Assembly: GCA_003240775.1 (NCBI GenBank)
Contig: QFNI01000001.1
Span: 62,001-126,000, forward strand
DNA length: 64,000 nt
Source: Mesorhizobium amorphae
Lineage (GTDB): Bacteria; Pseudomonadota; Alphaproteobacteria; Rhizobiales; Rhizobiaceae
Direction: 5' to 3'
Each line of letters opens with the position of its first letter. The stretch's first letter is position 1. The notes under the pieces are model-generated. The model searched no databases and was not told the origin of the DNA. It saw only the letters and a list, made by a program, of their open reading frames with translations. Both the position numbers and the translations under genes were made by a program. This document shows, one piece after another, positions 1-9,421 of the stretch.

Positions 1-2
1 CC

Positions 3-512
3 CGGCCCCCGCGTTTCGTGCTGGAGGAGCGCGTGGCAGGCGACCGCTTCCTGCGCTGGCTGGAGCGCACCTGGATGATCCAGCAGCTGCCGCTCGGGCT
101 CGCGCTGTTTCTGGTCGGCGGAATGCCCTGGGTGGTCTGGGGCGTGATGGTGCGGGTGGCGGTTTCCGTTTCCGGCCATTGGGCCGTGGGGCATGTGACC
201 CATCACACGGGGCCGCAGGGCTGGGCGGTGGACGGGGTGGCCGTGCAGGGCCACGACCTGCCCAAGGCCGCGCTCATCACCTTCGGCGAGGCCTGGCACG
301 GCAACCACCATGCCTGGCCCGGCTCGGCGCGGCTGGGCATCGAGGAAGGCCAGGCCGACCCCGGCTGGTGGGTGCTGGTCGCGCTGCGACGCCTGGGCCT
401 CGTCTGGAACCTGCGCGAGCCCGGCGATCTCGTGCCCCGCGAGGGCCTGCGCCGCCTGGGGCATCCTGAGCCGCAGGCAATCCGGCAAAGGGCGCAGCCG
501 CAGGCGGCCTGA
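3..512 (+). CDS. Fatty-acid (acyl-CoA) desaturase, C-terminal part, cut by window edge
   Basis: The reading frame is already open at the window edge and ends in TGA at 512, so only about the last 170 residues are visible. They carry a histidine box of the membrane desaturase type, GEAWHGNHHAWP, the HxxHH signature that binds the di-iron centre in delta-9 acyl-CoA desaturases, followed by the SARLG sequence usual in that family. A hydrophobic stretch (LGLALFLVGGMPWVVWGVMV) upstream fits a membrane segment. Family knowledge: such enzymes introduce a cis double bond into saturated acyl chains at the membrane. The first two histidine boxes would lie outside the window, so substrate position cannot be judged. 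The next gene is convergent. Confidence 0.85.
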   Translation, partial: RPPRFVLEERVAGDRFLRWLERTWMIQQLPLGLALFLVGGMPWVVWGVMVRVAVSVSGHWAVGHVTHHTGPQGWAVDGVAVQGHDLPKAALITFGEAWHGNHHAWPGSARLGIEEGQADPGWWVLVALRRLGLVWNLREPGDLVPREGLRRLGHPEPQAIRQRAQPQAA

Positions 513-524
513 GCCGCTCCTCTC

Positions 525-1151
525 TTACGAATGCGCGAAGATGTCGTCTTCGGGCCAGCCCAGGAGGTCGAGCTTGGCGCGCACGGGCAGGAAGCGGAAG
601 CAGGCTTCCGCTTCCGCGGTGCGGTTCTCGCGGGCCAGGCGCTCCTCGAGCACGGTGCGGAGGCGATGGAGGTAGAGGACGTCCGATGCGGCGTATTCGA
701 CCTGTTCGCTGGTCAGGGTGTCCGCACCCCAGTCGGAACTCTGCTGGGCCTTGGAGATGCCGACGCCGAGAAGCTCGTTGCACAACTCCTTGAGCCCGTG
801 GCGGTCGGTGTAGGTGCGGGTGAGTTTGGACGCGATCTTGGAGCAGAAGACGGGCTCGGCCCAGACACCGAAGGCGTGTGCGAGCACCGCGATGTCGAAG
901 CGGCCGAAGTGGAAGAGCTTGGTGACCTGGCTGTCGGCCAGCAGTGCCTCGATATTGGGGGCCGAGCGCTGGCCGGGCACGATCTGCACCACGTCGGCCG
1001 TGCCGTCGCCGGGCGAGAGCTGGACCACGCAGAGGCGGTCGCGGTGGGGGTTGAGCCCCAGCGTTTCGGTGTCGATGGCGACCGCATCCCCCTGGTAGTG
1101 GGCGAGGTCGGGAAGGTCGCCCTTGTGGACGCGGATTTCGGGGCGGCTCAT
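525..1151 (-). CDS. rnd: Ribonuclease D-like 3'-5' exonuclease
   Basis: A 208-residue protein starting MSRPEIRVHKGDLP. The DEDD exonuclease motifs are visible: Exo I AIDTETLGL near residue 25, Exo II around FHFGRFDIAVL near 85, and Exo III YAASDVLYLHRL near 165. It has the catalytic domain only and lacks the C-terminal HRDC domains of Escherichia coli RNase D; short versions are usual in Alphaproteobacteria. The expected role is 3' trimming of tRNA and other structured RNAs in the cytoplasm. Its ATG lies 2 nt after the stop of the upstream dipeptidase gene, so the two are almost certainly co-transcribed. Confidence 0.9.
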   Translation of the reverse strand: MSRPEIRVHKGDLPDLAHYQGDAVAIDTETLGLNPHRDRLCVVQLSPGDGTADVVQIVPGQRSAPNIEALLADSQVTKLFHFGRFDIAVLAHAFGVWAEPVFCSKIASKLTRTYTDRHGLKELCNELLGVGISKAQQSSDWGADTLTSEQVEYAASDVLYLHRLRTVLEERLARENRTAEAEACFRFLPVRAKLDLLGWPEDDIFAHS

Positions 1152-1153
1152 GC

Positions 1154-2542
1154 TCAGGCTTTCGAGACAGCGTGAAGGATGCGGGCCCAGGAGCGCTGGC
1201 CCTTGTGGAAGCTTGGCAAGTCGTATTTCTCGTTGGGCGAGTGGATGCGGTCGTCCGACAGCCCAAAGCCCACCAGCAGCGATTCCATGCCGAGATAGGT
1301 CTGGAAATCGCCCACCACGGGGATCGAACCGCCCATGGCGATGGTGACGGCGGGCTTGGGCCACTCGTCGGAAAGCGCGGACTGCGCCTTGGTCAGAAAG
1401 GGCGAGTCGTAGGAAAGCTGGATGGCGGGCGAGCCGCCATGGCCGTGGAACTCGACGGAGCAGTCGGCCGGCAGGCGCTCGCGCACGAAGGCGCGGAACG
1501 CGTCGCTGACGGCCTGCGGGTTCTGCTTGTGAACCAGGCGGAAGGACACCTTGGCGTGGGCTTCCGCGGGGATCACCGTCTTGAAGCCCTCGCCCGTATA
1601 GCCGCCCCACATGCCGTTCACCTCGGCCGTGGGCCGCGCCCAGGTGAGTTCCTGGACGGAGCGCCCCTTTTCGCCCGAAGGGATCGAGAGCCCGATGGGG
1701 CCCAAGAAATCCTCGGCCGTTTCGCCGAGCGACTGCCAGGATTGCAGGATCTGGGTGGGCGTCTCCTCGACGCCTTCGTAGAAGCCGGGCAGCGTGACGC
1801 GGCCGTCGGCGTCGTGCAGGTCGGCGAGGATGCGGGCGAGGATATGGTTGGGGTTCTGTGCCGCCCCGCCATATTCGCCCGAGTGGAGATCGCGGTTGGC
1901 CGCGTGCACGGTGAGCATCTCGCCGACCAGGCCGCGCAGGCCCACGCAGATGGCGGGCGTCTCGCGGTCCCACATGCCGGTGTCGCAGACCATGGCGAAG
2001 TCGGCCTTGAGCTCGGCTGCGTTGGCTTCGAGGAAGGGCTTGAGCGAGGCCGAGCCCGACTCCTCCTCGCCCTCGAACATCAAGGTGATGCGGGCGGGCA
2101 GGCTGCCATGCACCGCTTTCCAGGCACGGCACGCTTCCACGAAGAGCATCAGCTGGCCCTTGTCGTCGGACGAGCCACGGCCGGTGATCACCTTGTGACC
2201 GCCTTCGATCGTCTTGATCTTGGGATCGAAGGGATCGTCGTGCCAGAGCGCGAGCGGGTCGACGGGCTGCACGTCGTAGTGCCCGTAGAACAGGAGATGG
2301 GGTGCGCCCGCCGGGCCTTCGTGATGGGCGATCACCATCGGGTGGCCGGGGGTGGCGCGAGCCGATGCCTCGAAGCCGATGCCTTTCAGGTCTTCCACCA
2401 GCCAGTCGGCCGCGCGCCGGCAATCGGGCGCATAAGCGGGGTCGGTGGAGATCGAGGGGATGCGCAGAAGCGCAAACAGGCGCTCGAGGCTCTGGTCGAG
2501 ATCGGCGTCGAGGCGGTCGAGAACGGGCTGAAGGGTGGACAT
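1154..2542 (-). CDS. M20 family dipeptidase/metallopeptidase
   Basis: A 462-residue protein of the M20/M25/M40 zinc peptidase family. Metal-site motifs are present in order: FYGHYDVQPVDP (His and Asp ligands), a DDKGQL segment, and FEGEEESGS containing the catalytic Glu and a Glu ligand; a dimerisation-type domain fills the middle. Family members of this layout cleave dipeptides or related amides in the cytoplasm. The start at 2542 is preceded by purine-rich sequence. The gene is first in a two-gene unit with rnd, and on the same strand it lies directly downstream of the candidate small RNA and its terminator, so it probably needs a promoter of its own between 2543 and about 2605 or depends on read-through. 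The exact substrate cannot be assigned. Confidence 0.9.
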   Translation of the reverse strand: MSTLQPVLDRLDADLDQSLERLFALLRIPSISTDPAYAPDCRRAADWLVEDLKGIGFEASARATPGHPMVIAHHEGPAGAPHLLFYGHYDVQPVDPLALWHDDPFDPKIKTIEGGHKVITGRGSSDDKGQLMLFVEACRAWKAVHGSLPARITLMFEGEEESGSASLKPFLEANAAELKADFAMVCDTGMWDRETPAICVGLRGLVGEMLTVHAANRDLHSGEYGGAAQNPNHILARILADLHDADGRVTLPGFYEGVEETPTQILQSWQSLGETAEDFLGPIGLSIPSGEKGRSVQELTWARPTAEVNGMWGGYTGEGFKTVIPAEAHAKVSFRLVHKQNPQAVSDAFRAFVRERLPADCSVEFHGHGGSPAIQLSYDSPFLTKAQSALSDEWPKPAVTIAMGGSIPVVGDFQTYLGMESLLVGFGLSDDRIHSPNEKYDLPSFHKGQRSWARILHAVSKA

Positions 2543-2609
2543 GGAGGCGGCCTTTCGAATCTCGGCGCGAAACTAAGGATGCGACGCGAAAGGGGAAAGG
2601 GCCAGGAAG

Positions 2610-2767
2610 ACAAAAGAAAAGCCGCCGTGGTGGAGGGGGGATGACCACGGCGGCTTACTCTATGGAAGCGGCGAGCCCGGAGAGGGGGATGAGGCTGCCG
2701 CTTCTTTTCATCCAATCGAGGCGGGGGACGAGCCTCTTGGGGATTGGATGCCGGCGTTGTGCGCCGA
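2610..2767 (-). ncRNA. Candidate trans-acting small RNA, four hairpins with C-rich loops
   Basis: Seen on the minus strand of the gap between the M20 gene and polA. From 5' to 3': hairpin 1, CGGCG/CGCCG with 5-nt loop (2752-2766); hairpin 2, ATCCAATC/GATTGGAT with inner GAGGC/GCCTC (2710-2749), loop UCGUCCCCC; hairpin 3, GAAGCGGC/GCCGCTTC with inner AGCC/GGCT (2665-2704), loop UCAUCCCCCUCUCCG; hairpin 4, a perfect 11-bp stem with loop CAUCCCCCCUCC followed by a U-rich tail. A sigma-70-like promoter sits at the right distance upstream. The three repeated C-rich loops are complementary to a Shine-Dalgarno plus AUG. The layout recalls the rhizobial 'cuckoo'/alpha-r14 RNAs with anti-SD loops, but the loop sequence differs; relationship is inference. 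An attenuator or leader for the M20 gene is the main alternative. Confidence 0.65.
2611..2654 (-). terminator. Intrinsic terminator of the candidate small RNA
   Basis: GCCGCCGTGGT (2621-2631) and ACCACGGCGGC (2644-2654) form a perfect 11-bp GC-rich stem around a 12-nt loop. On the minus strand the stem is followed by TTTTCTTTTG (complement of 2611-2620). This is a classical Rho-independent terminator reading leftwards. It has no minus-strand protein gene immediately upstream, which is the argument for a non-coding transcript. Confidence 0.8.
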
Positions 2768-2773
2768 TGACCG

Positions 2774-2803
2774 ATATCTGTGTGGCACAATGGACGCTTT
2801 CAA
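2774..2803 (-). promoter_or_regulatory. Sigma-70-like promoter for the candidate small RNA
   Basis: On the minus strand TTGAAA (2803-2798) and AGATAT (2779-2774) are separated by 18 nt. Initiation would be expected near 2766-2768, exactly at the base of hairpin 1. The -35 matches the alphaproteobacterial CTTGAC-type preference (CTTGAAA). Confidence 0.5.
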
Positions 2804-2954
2804 GGCAGGCAATGTTTCACCGTTGTAACAGGTGCGTGATCGGGGAATCGGCGCGCCAAAAGCTGGCGTGGACAGGTCTGGCCCACCGCGCTACGGCTCG
2901 CGCCCCGGTGTCGGGCCGGCAGCGGGCGCTGGATGGGACAAGAGGAAGACGGGC

Positions 2955-5888
<2,934 letters not shown>

Positions 5889-6079
5889 GGGGCGGCGATG
5901 CCGTGCGCTTGCGGCCCAATGGCCTCCGCGCCGACAAAACTGCGCCGCAGCCGTCACCCGCAGCCGGCAGCAAATAGGCGGCCTTTGCCCGGAGGCGAAG
6001 GCAAGCATGGCGGCATCGGCATTCCGGTCCCCGGATTCGTTTGAATGACACCTCTCAAAGGTATTGGCTTCATCGGCCG

Positions 6080-6150
6080 AAATCGGAGTGGGAGTTGAAC
6101 CCTCGACCTCCAGATCGACGCCTGATGCTCTACCGTTGAGGCACTGTCTC
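6080..6150 (-). pseudogene. tRNA-like relic
   Basis: Read on the minus strand, the 71-nt segment has tRNA-like parts in the correct order: a D-arm (CTCAACGGTAGAG), a degenerate anticodon arm, and a T-arm with GAGGG, loop TTCAACT and CCCAC. The loop departs from the usual TTCRANY consensus only weakly. The acceptor ends pair poorly and there is no encoded CCA. A functional tRNA is therefore unlikely; it looks like a decayed tRNA gene or the remnant of an integration site. Amino-acid identity cannot be read. Confidence 0.35.
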
Positions 6151-6340
6151 GAGCGATCCCTCTTACGGCCGCACTACGCGGACACAGGCAGAGCTTACCG
6201 CGCTGACTAAGTTCAAACTTCAGCTGTTGCGCTCCCATCGGTTCATGCGACCAGGGAGGGTCGCCGATAGGGGTGAAGGCGATCTAGCACAAACGATCAT
6301 CTCAGGGAGCGGCTAGGGATTATCTCTCCGTCTTCACCAA

Positions 6341-6367
6341 ACAAAAGGCCCGCGTTTCGCGCGGGCC
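6341..6367 (-). terminator. Intrinsic terminator after the 34-residue ORF
   Basis: GGCCCGCG (6347-6354) and CGCGGGCC (6360-6367) make an 8-bp stem with a 5-nt loop. On the minus strand it is followed by TTTTGT, and it is preceded by a run of eight A, so it could also work weakly on the plus strand. Confidence 0.75.
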
Positions 6368-6390
6368 TCGGGGCTTTTTTTTGGATTTCT

Positions 6391-6495
6391 TCAGCGCCGC
6401 CGCGCGGGTTGGAGGTCGCGGCTCTGCTTGGCGCCGCGGTTGTTCCACCAGCGGAAGAAAAGGTAGGTGCCGACTGCCCAGAGGATGCGCTTCAT
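6391..6495 (-). CDS. Very small basic protein with a hydrophobic N-terminus (34 aa)
   Basis: The ORF begins MKRILWAVGTYLFFRWW and continues into an Arg-rich, polar tail ending PARRR. The start has a GGAG ribosome site about 8 nt upstream, and an intrinsic terminator follows the stop within 25 nt, so it looks like a real transcription unit. The N-terminal half could be a short membrane-associated helix. I do not recognise a named family; similar short ORFs are common in Hyphomicrobiales. A stress-type promoter candidate lies just upstream. Function unknown. Confidence 0.6.
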   Translation of the reverse strand: MKRILWAVGTYLFFRWWNNRGAKQSRDLQPARRR

Positions 6496-6525
6496 GCCGT
6501 GTTCTCCGAAGTATTCGCGGGAAAA

Positions 6526-6550
6526 GACGTTTCAGGCCCGCTTCCGTTCC
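6526..6550 (-). promoter_or_regulatory. Possible EcfG-type (general stress) promoter
   Basis: On the minus strand GGAAC (6550-6546), 16 nt, then CGTC (6529-6526). The alphaproteobacterial EcfG consensus is GGAAC-N16/17-CGTT, so there is one mismatch in the -10. It would start transcription shortly before the ribosome site of the 34-residue gene. Confidence 0.35.
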
Positions 6551-6566
6551 GTGCAGCCCGCGGGGA

Positions 6567-6740
6567 TCAGGCGCCGGCGCGCGGCGTGGTGTTGACGGCC
6601 GTGTTGGCGGTCTGGCCCTGCTTGTCTGCGTCGGATGCTTCGGCCGGCGCGCGGTCGTCTTTTGCGGCATCCGCCTTGGGGTCGCCAATTCCCTTGTGGC
6701 TCTGGTTGGCGGGCGGAACGGGAGGGGCCTTGGCGGACAT
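6567..6740 (-). CDS. Small, Pro/Ala/Asp-rich hydrophilic protein (57 aa)
   Basis: The product starts MSAKAPPVPPANQSHKG and is rich in Ala, Asp, Lys and Pro with no hydrophobic segment, so it is probably disordered and cytoplasmic. An AGGAA ribosome site lies about 8 nt before the ATG. Short proteins with a similar KAPPxPPxN start occur as conserved hypotheticals in Hyphomicrobiales (recollection, not checked). It lies on the same strand as the 34-residue ORF downstream, separated by 71 nt that contains a separate promoter candidate. No function can be assigned. Confidence 0.6.
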   Translation of the reverse strand: MSAKAPPVPPANQSHKGIGDPKADAAKDDRAPAEASDADKQGQTANTAVNTTPRAGA

Positions 6741-6907
6741 GGCGTTTCCTTTTTCGCTTGTGCTTCAGGGGAATGGCGGGGAGGGGAGGGAGTTCCGCTT
6801 CAGCAGACGAGCGGAGCCCATCAACAACCCCTGGTTGAGTTTGCCCTTTACAGCGATCGCCTGCCATTGCAGGTTGCAGACAATCCTTCATGCAACCCAG
6901 AGGCGCA

Positions 6908-8170
6908 ATGCGGAACACCCCCGGCACTCCTTTGGCAGCGGGCGGGCTCGCCCTCGGCTGGGCCGGCAAGGAGAGCCGCGCCCGTCCCGAGCCGCGCCTG
7001 CTGGTCGAGGACGAGGCGGCGGGCGAGCCTTGCGGGGACGCCTGGAACAACCGCCTCATCCTGGGCGACAACCTGCTCGTGCTCAAAGCCCTGGAGCGCG
7101 AGTTCGCGAACAGCGTGCGCTGCGCGCTGATCGACCCGCCCTACAACACCGGCAGCGTGTTCGCCCAATATGACGACGGGGTGGAGCACTCGCTCTGGCT
7201 GTCCTTCATGCGCGATCGCCTGGAGCATCTCCGCCCCCTGCTCGCGCCCGACGGAACGCTCTGGATCACCGTGGACGACCACGAAGCCCATTATTGCAAG
7301 GTGCTCTGCGACGAGGTGTTCGGGCGGCGCAACTTCGTGGCCAACGTGGTCTGGCAGAAGCGCACCTCGCCCGATGCGCGCCTGGCGCTCGGCGCAGCAC
7401 AGGACCACATCCTCGTCTATGCCCGCGACATCGCGCGGCTCCGCCTAAACCCGATCCCCTTGTCGGCCGAGCAGGCGCGCAGCTATCGCAACCCCGACAA
7501 CGATCCCCGCGGCCCCTGGGCCTCGACGGACTTCACGGCCCAAGGGTGGCGGCCCAACCAGATGTATGGGATCGCGAGCCCCTCGGGCGCCGTCTTCTCG
7601 CCGCCCGAGGGCCGCTGCTGGGCCAATGTGGAGCCGGTCTTCCAGGCGCTGCGCGAGGACAACCGCATCTGGTTCGGCAAACAGGGCGCTGCGCGGCCGC
7701 GCGTGAAGAGCTTCCTGCGCGAGGCAGCCGGCATCCGCGCCTGGACATGGTGGCCCCACACGGAAACAGGCCACAACCAGGAAGCGAAAAAGGAAAGCAT
7801 CGCGCTCTTCGGCGGATCGGCCGCCTTTTCCACGCCCAAGCCCGAGCGCCTGGTGCGCCGCGTGCTCGATATCGCGACCGATCCGGGCGATCTCGTGCTC
7901 GACTGCTTCGCGGGCTCCGGCACCACGGGCGCCGTCGCCCACAAGATGGGCCGCCGCTGGATCATGGCCGAAAACGGTTCCCACGCGCTCACCCACATCG
8001 TGCCCCGCCTGCGCAAGGTCGTGCGCGGAGAGGACAGCGGCGGGATCACGCAGAGCGTGGGCTGGCAGGGTGGCGGGGGCTTTCGCACCTTCCGCTTGGG
8101 AGCATCGCTCGTGGAGCTGCCGCAGCAACGAGTTCTTTCCGCGCTGCTCGCGCCCGCATCCGCTGCCTGA
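6908..8170 (+). CDS. Orphan site-specific DNA methyltransferase (beta class)
   Basis: A 420-residue protein. The catalytic motif IDPPYNTG is near residue 77 and the S-adenosylmethionine-binding motif CFAGSGTTG comes later (about 333), the order of beta-class N6-adenine (or N4-cytosine) methyltransferases related to type III Mod subunits and CcrM. The region between probably contains the target-recognition domain. No restriction endonuclease, Res helicase or specificity gene is nearby, so it is solitary. ATG 6908 has GAGG just upstream; ATG 6890, six codons earlier, is possible. The gene sits in the atypical patch between polA and mutS, consistent with horizontal acquisition, though its codon use is GC-rich like the host. 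Target sequence and role are unknown. Confidence 0.85.
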   Translation: MRNTPGTPLAAGGLALGWAGKESRARPEPRLLVEDEAAGEPCGDAWNNRLILGDNLLVLKALEREFANSVRCALIDPPYNTGSVFAQYDDGVEHSLWLSFMRDRLEHLRPLLAPDGTLWITVDDHEAHYCKVLCDEVFGRRNFVANVVWQKRTSPDARLALGAAQDHILVYARDIARLRLNPIPLSAEQARSYRNPDNDPRGPWASTDFTAQGWRPNQMYGIASPSGAVFSPPEGRCWANVEPVFQALREDNRIWFGKQGAARPRVKSFLREAAGIRAWTWWPHTETGHNQEAKKESIALFGGSAAFSTPKPERLVRRVLDIATDPGDLVLDCFAGSGTTGAVAHKMGRRWIMAENGSHALTHIVPRLRKVVRGEDSGGITQSVGWQGGGGFRTFRLGASLVELPQQRVLSALLAPASAA

Positions 8171-8229
8171 AGGTTGACCCCGGCCGTCAGCCGTTTATCT
8201 CCTCGCCCGACAGTTGAGGAGGAGCAGAC

Positions 8230-9216
8230 ATGCGGCATCGGGAATTCGGGCGCACGGGGCGGAAAGTCAGCGAGGTCGGCTTCGGTGCCTGGGCCATCGG
8301 CGCCTCGTGGGGGCAGGTCGACGACAGCGAAAGCCGCGCGGCTCTTCATGCGGCGCTCGACAGCGGCGTCACCTTCATCGATACGGCCGACGTCTATGGC
8401 GACGGGCATTCCGAGAAGCTGATCGCTTCCGTGCTCAAAGAGCGCGGCGGCGAGAAGCCTTTCGTCGCCACCAAGGCCGGCCGCCGCCTGCCCGAGCAGA
8501 GCGTGGAAGGCTACAGCACAGAGAACCTTTCGGCCTGGATCGACCGCTCGCGCAAGAACCTCGACGTGGACACGCTCGACCTCGTGCAGCTCCACTGCCC
8601 GCCCACCGCGCTCTACGGCAACGCCCAAGTGTTCGAGCGGCTCGACGCGCTGGTGGAGAAGGGCTGGATCAAGAACTACGGCGTTTCCGTCGAGCGCATC
8701 GACGAAGCGCTGGAGGCCATCCGCCGCCCCAACGTCCAGAGCGTGCAGATCATCTTCAACGCCTTCCGCCAGCGCCCGGCCGACGAGTTCTTCGCAGCCG
8801 CCCAGGCGGCAAAGGTCGCCGTGATCGCGCGCGTGCCGCTCGCGAGCGGGCTTTTGACGGGCAAGTTCCGGCAGGATTCCAAGTTCGAGGCCGACGACCA
8901 CCGCCAGTTCAACCGCCACGGCGAAGCCTTCGACGTGGGCGAGACCTTTTCGGGCGTGCCCTATGAGGTCGGTCTCGAAGCCGTCGAGCGCCTTCGCCCG
9001 CTGGTCGGCGAAGACGGCACCATGGCGCAATGGGCGCTGCGGTGGATCCTGATGTTCGACGCGGTGACGGTGGTGATCCCCGGCGCAAAGAACCCCGCCC
9101 AGGCGGAAGGCAACGCCAAGGCCGCCGAACTCGCGCCTCTCGGCAATGAGGCGATGGCCAAGGTGCGCGACGTCTACCAGGAGCTGATCGCCCCGCACGT
9201 CCACACGCGGTGGTGA
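8230..9216 (+). CDS. Aldo/keto reductase
   Basis: A 328-residue TIM-barrel oxidoreductase. It begins MRHREFGRTGRKVSEVGFGAW, typical of the family, has TFIDTADVYGDGHSEKL (catalytic Asp and Tyr), a conserved Lys in FVATKAG, and the LVQLHCP segment carrying the catalytic His. The C-terminal VIPGAKNPAQAEGN resembles the NADPH-binding end of the AKR11/12-type bacterial enzymes. It should reduce an aldehyde or ketone with NADPH in the cytoplasm; the physiological substrate is not readable. A strong GAGGAGGAG ribosome site precedes the ATG. The gene is convergent with mutS across an inverted-repeat pair. Confidence 0.9.
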   Translation: MRHREFGRTGRKVSEVGFGAWAIGASWGQVDDSESRAALHAALDSGVTFIDTADVYGDGHSEKLIASVLKERGGEKPFVATKAGRRLPEQSVEGYSTENLSAWIDRSRKNLDVDTLDLVQLHCPPTALYGNAQVFERLDALVEKGWIKNYGVSVERIDEALEAIRRPNVQSVQIIFNAFRQRPADEFFAAAQAAKVAVIARVPLASGLLTGKFRQDSKFEADDHRQFNRHGEAFDVGETFSGVPYEVGLEAVERLRPLVGEDGTMAQWALRWILMFDAVTVVIPGAKNPAQAEGNAKAAELAPLGNEAMAKVRDVYQELIAPHVHTRW

Positions 9217-9240
9217 GGGTCTGAACCGTTGGCGGGTTTT

Positions 9241-9282
9241 GACGTCACGGCATGGATTCTCGGGTCAAGCCCGAGAATGACG
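9241..9282 (+). repeat. 42-bp intergenic repeat, left copy (inverted pair)
   Basis: This copy begins GACGTCACGGCATGG and contains its own small palindrome, TTCTCGGG/CCCGAGAA around TCAAG. It matches the reverse complement of 9355-9396 at 41 of 42 positions. Such elements resemble the short palindromic intergenic repeats of rhizobia. Placed between convergent genes, it may also help terminate transcription. Confidence 0.85.
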
Positions 9283-9354
9283 AAGGGATAGAGGGGGTGA
9301 CTGACCGACAGCGTCAGTGGCCTCCACTCCCCGTCACCATCTCCACCCCACCCT

Positions 9355-9396
9355 CGTCATTCTCGGGCTCGACCCGAGAATCCATGCCGTGACGTC
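9355..9396 (-). repeat. 42-bp intergenic repeat, right copy (inverted pair)
   Basis: Inverted copy of 9241-9282 with a single A/G difference in the central loop. The two copies are 72 nt apart and could fold into one long hairpin in RNA or single-stranded DNA. No transposase is encoded between them. Confidence 0.85.
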
Positions 9397-9421
9397 CACA
9401 CCGCACTGACGGGGGAAGCAG

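Larger units (their letters stand above)
5889..6390. other. Gene-free stretch between polA and a small ORF
   Basis: About 500 nt without a credible protein gene. The base composition is visibly less GC-rich than its neighbours and codon periodicity is lost after about 6040. It contains a tRNA-like relic on the minus strand (6080-6150) and ends with the terminator of the 34-residue gene (6341-6367). I see no transposase, integrase or long repeat. Confidence 0.6.

Noticed and set aside
2658..2714. An 18-codon ORF (MKRSGSLIPLSGLAASIE) on the minus strand
   Set aside because: It lies inside hairpins 2-3 of the candidate RNA and has no clear ribosome site; the RNA folding explains the sequence better.
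5889..9421. A prophage or integrative element around the methyltransferase
   Set aside because: No integrase, transposase, capsid or replication gene, and no flanking direct repeats seen; only a relic tRNA-like segment and a small inverted repeat.
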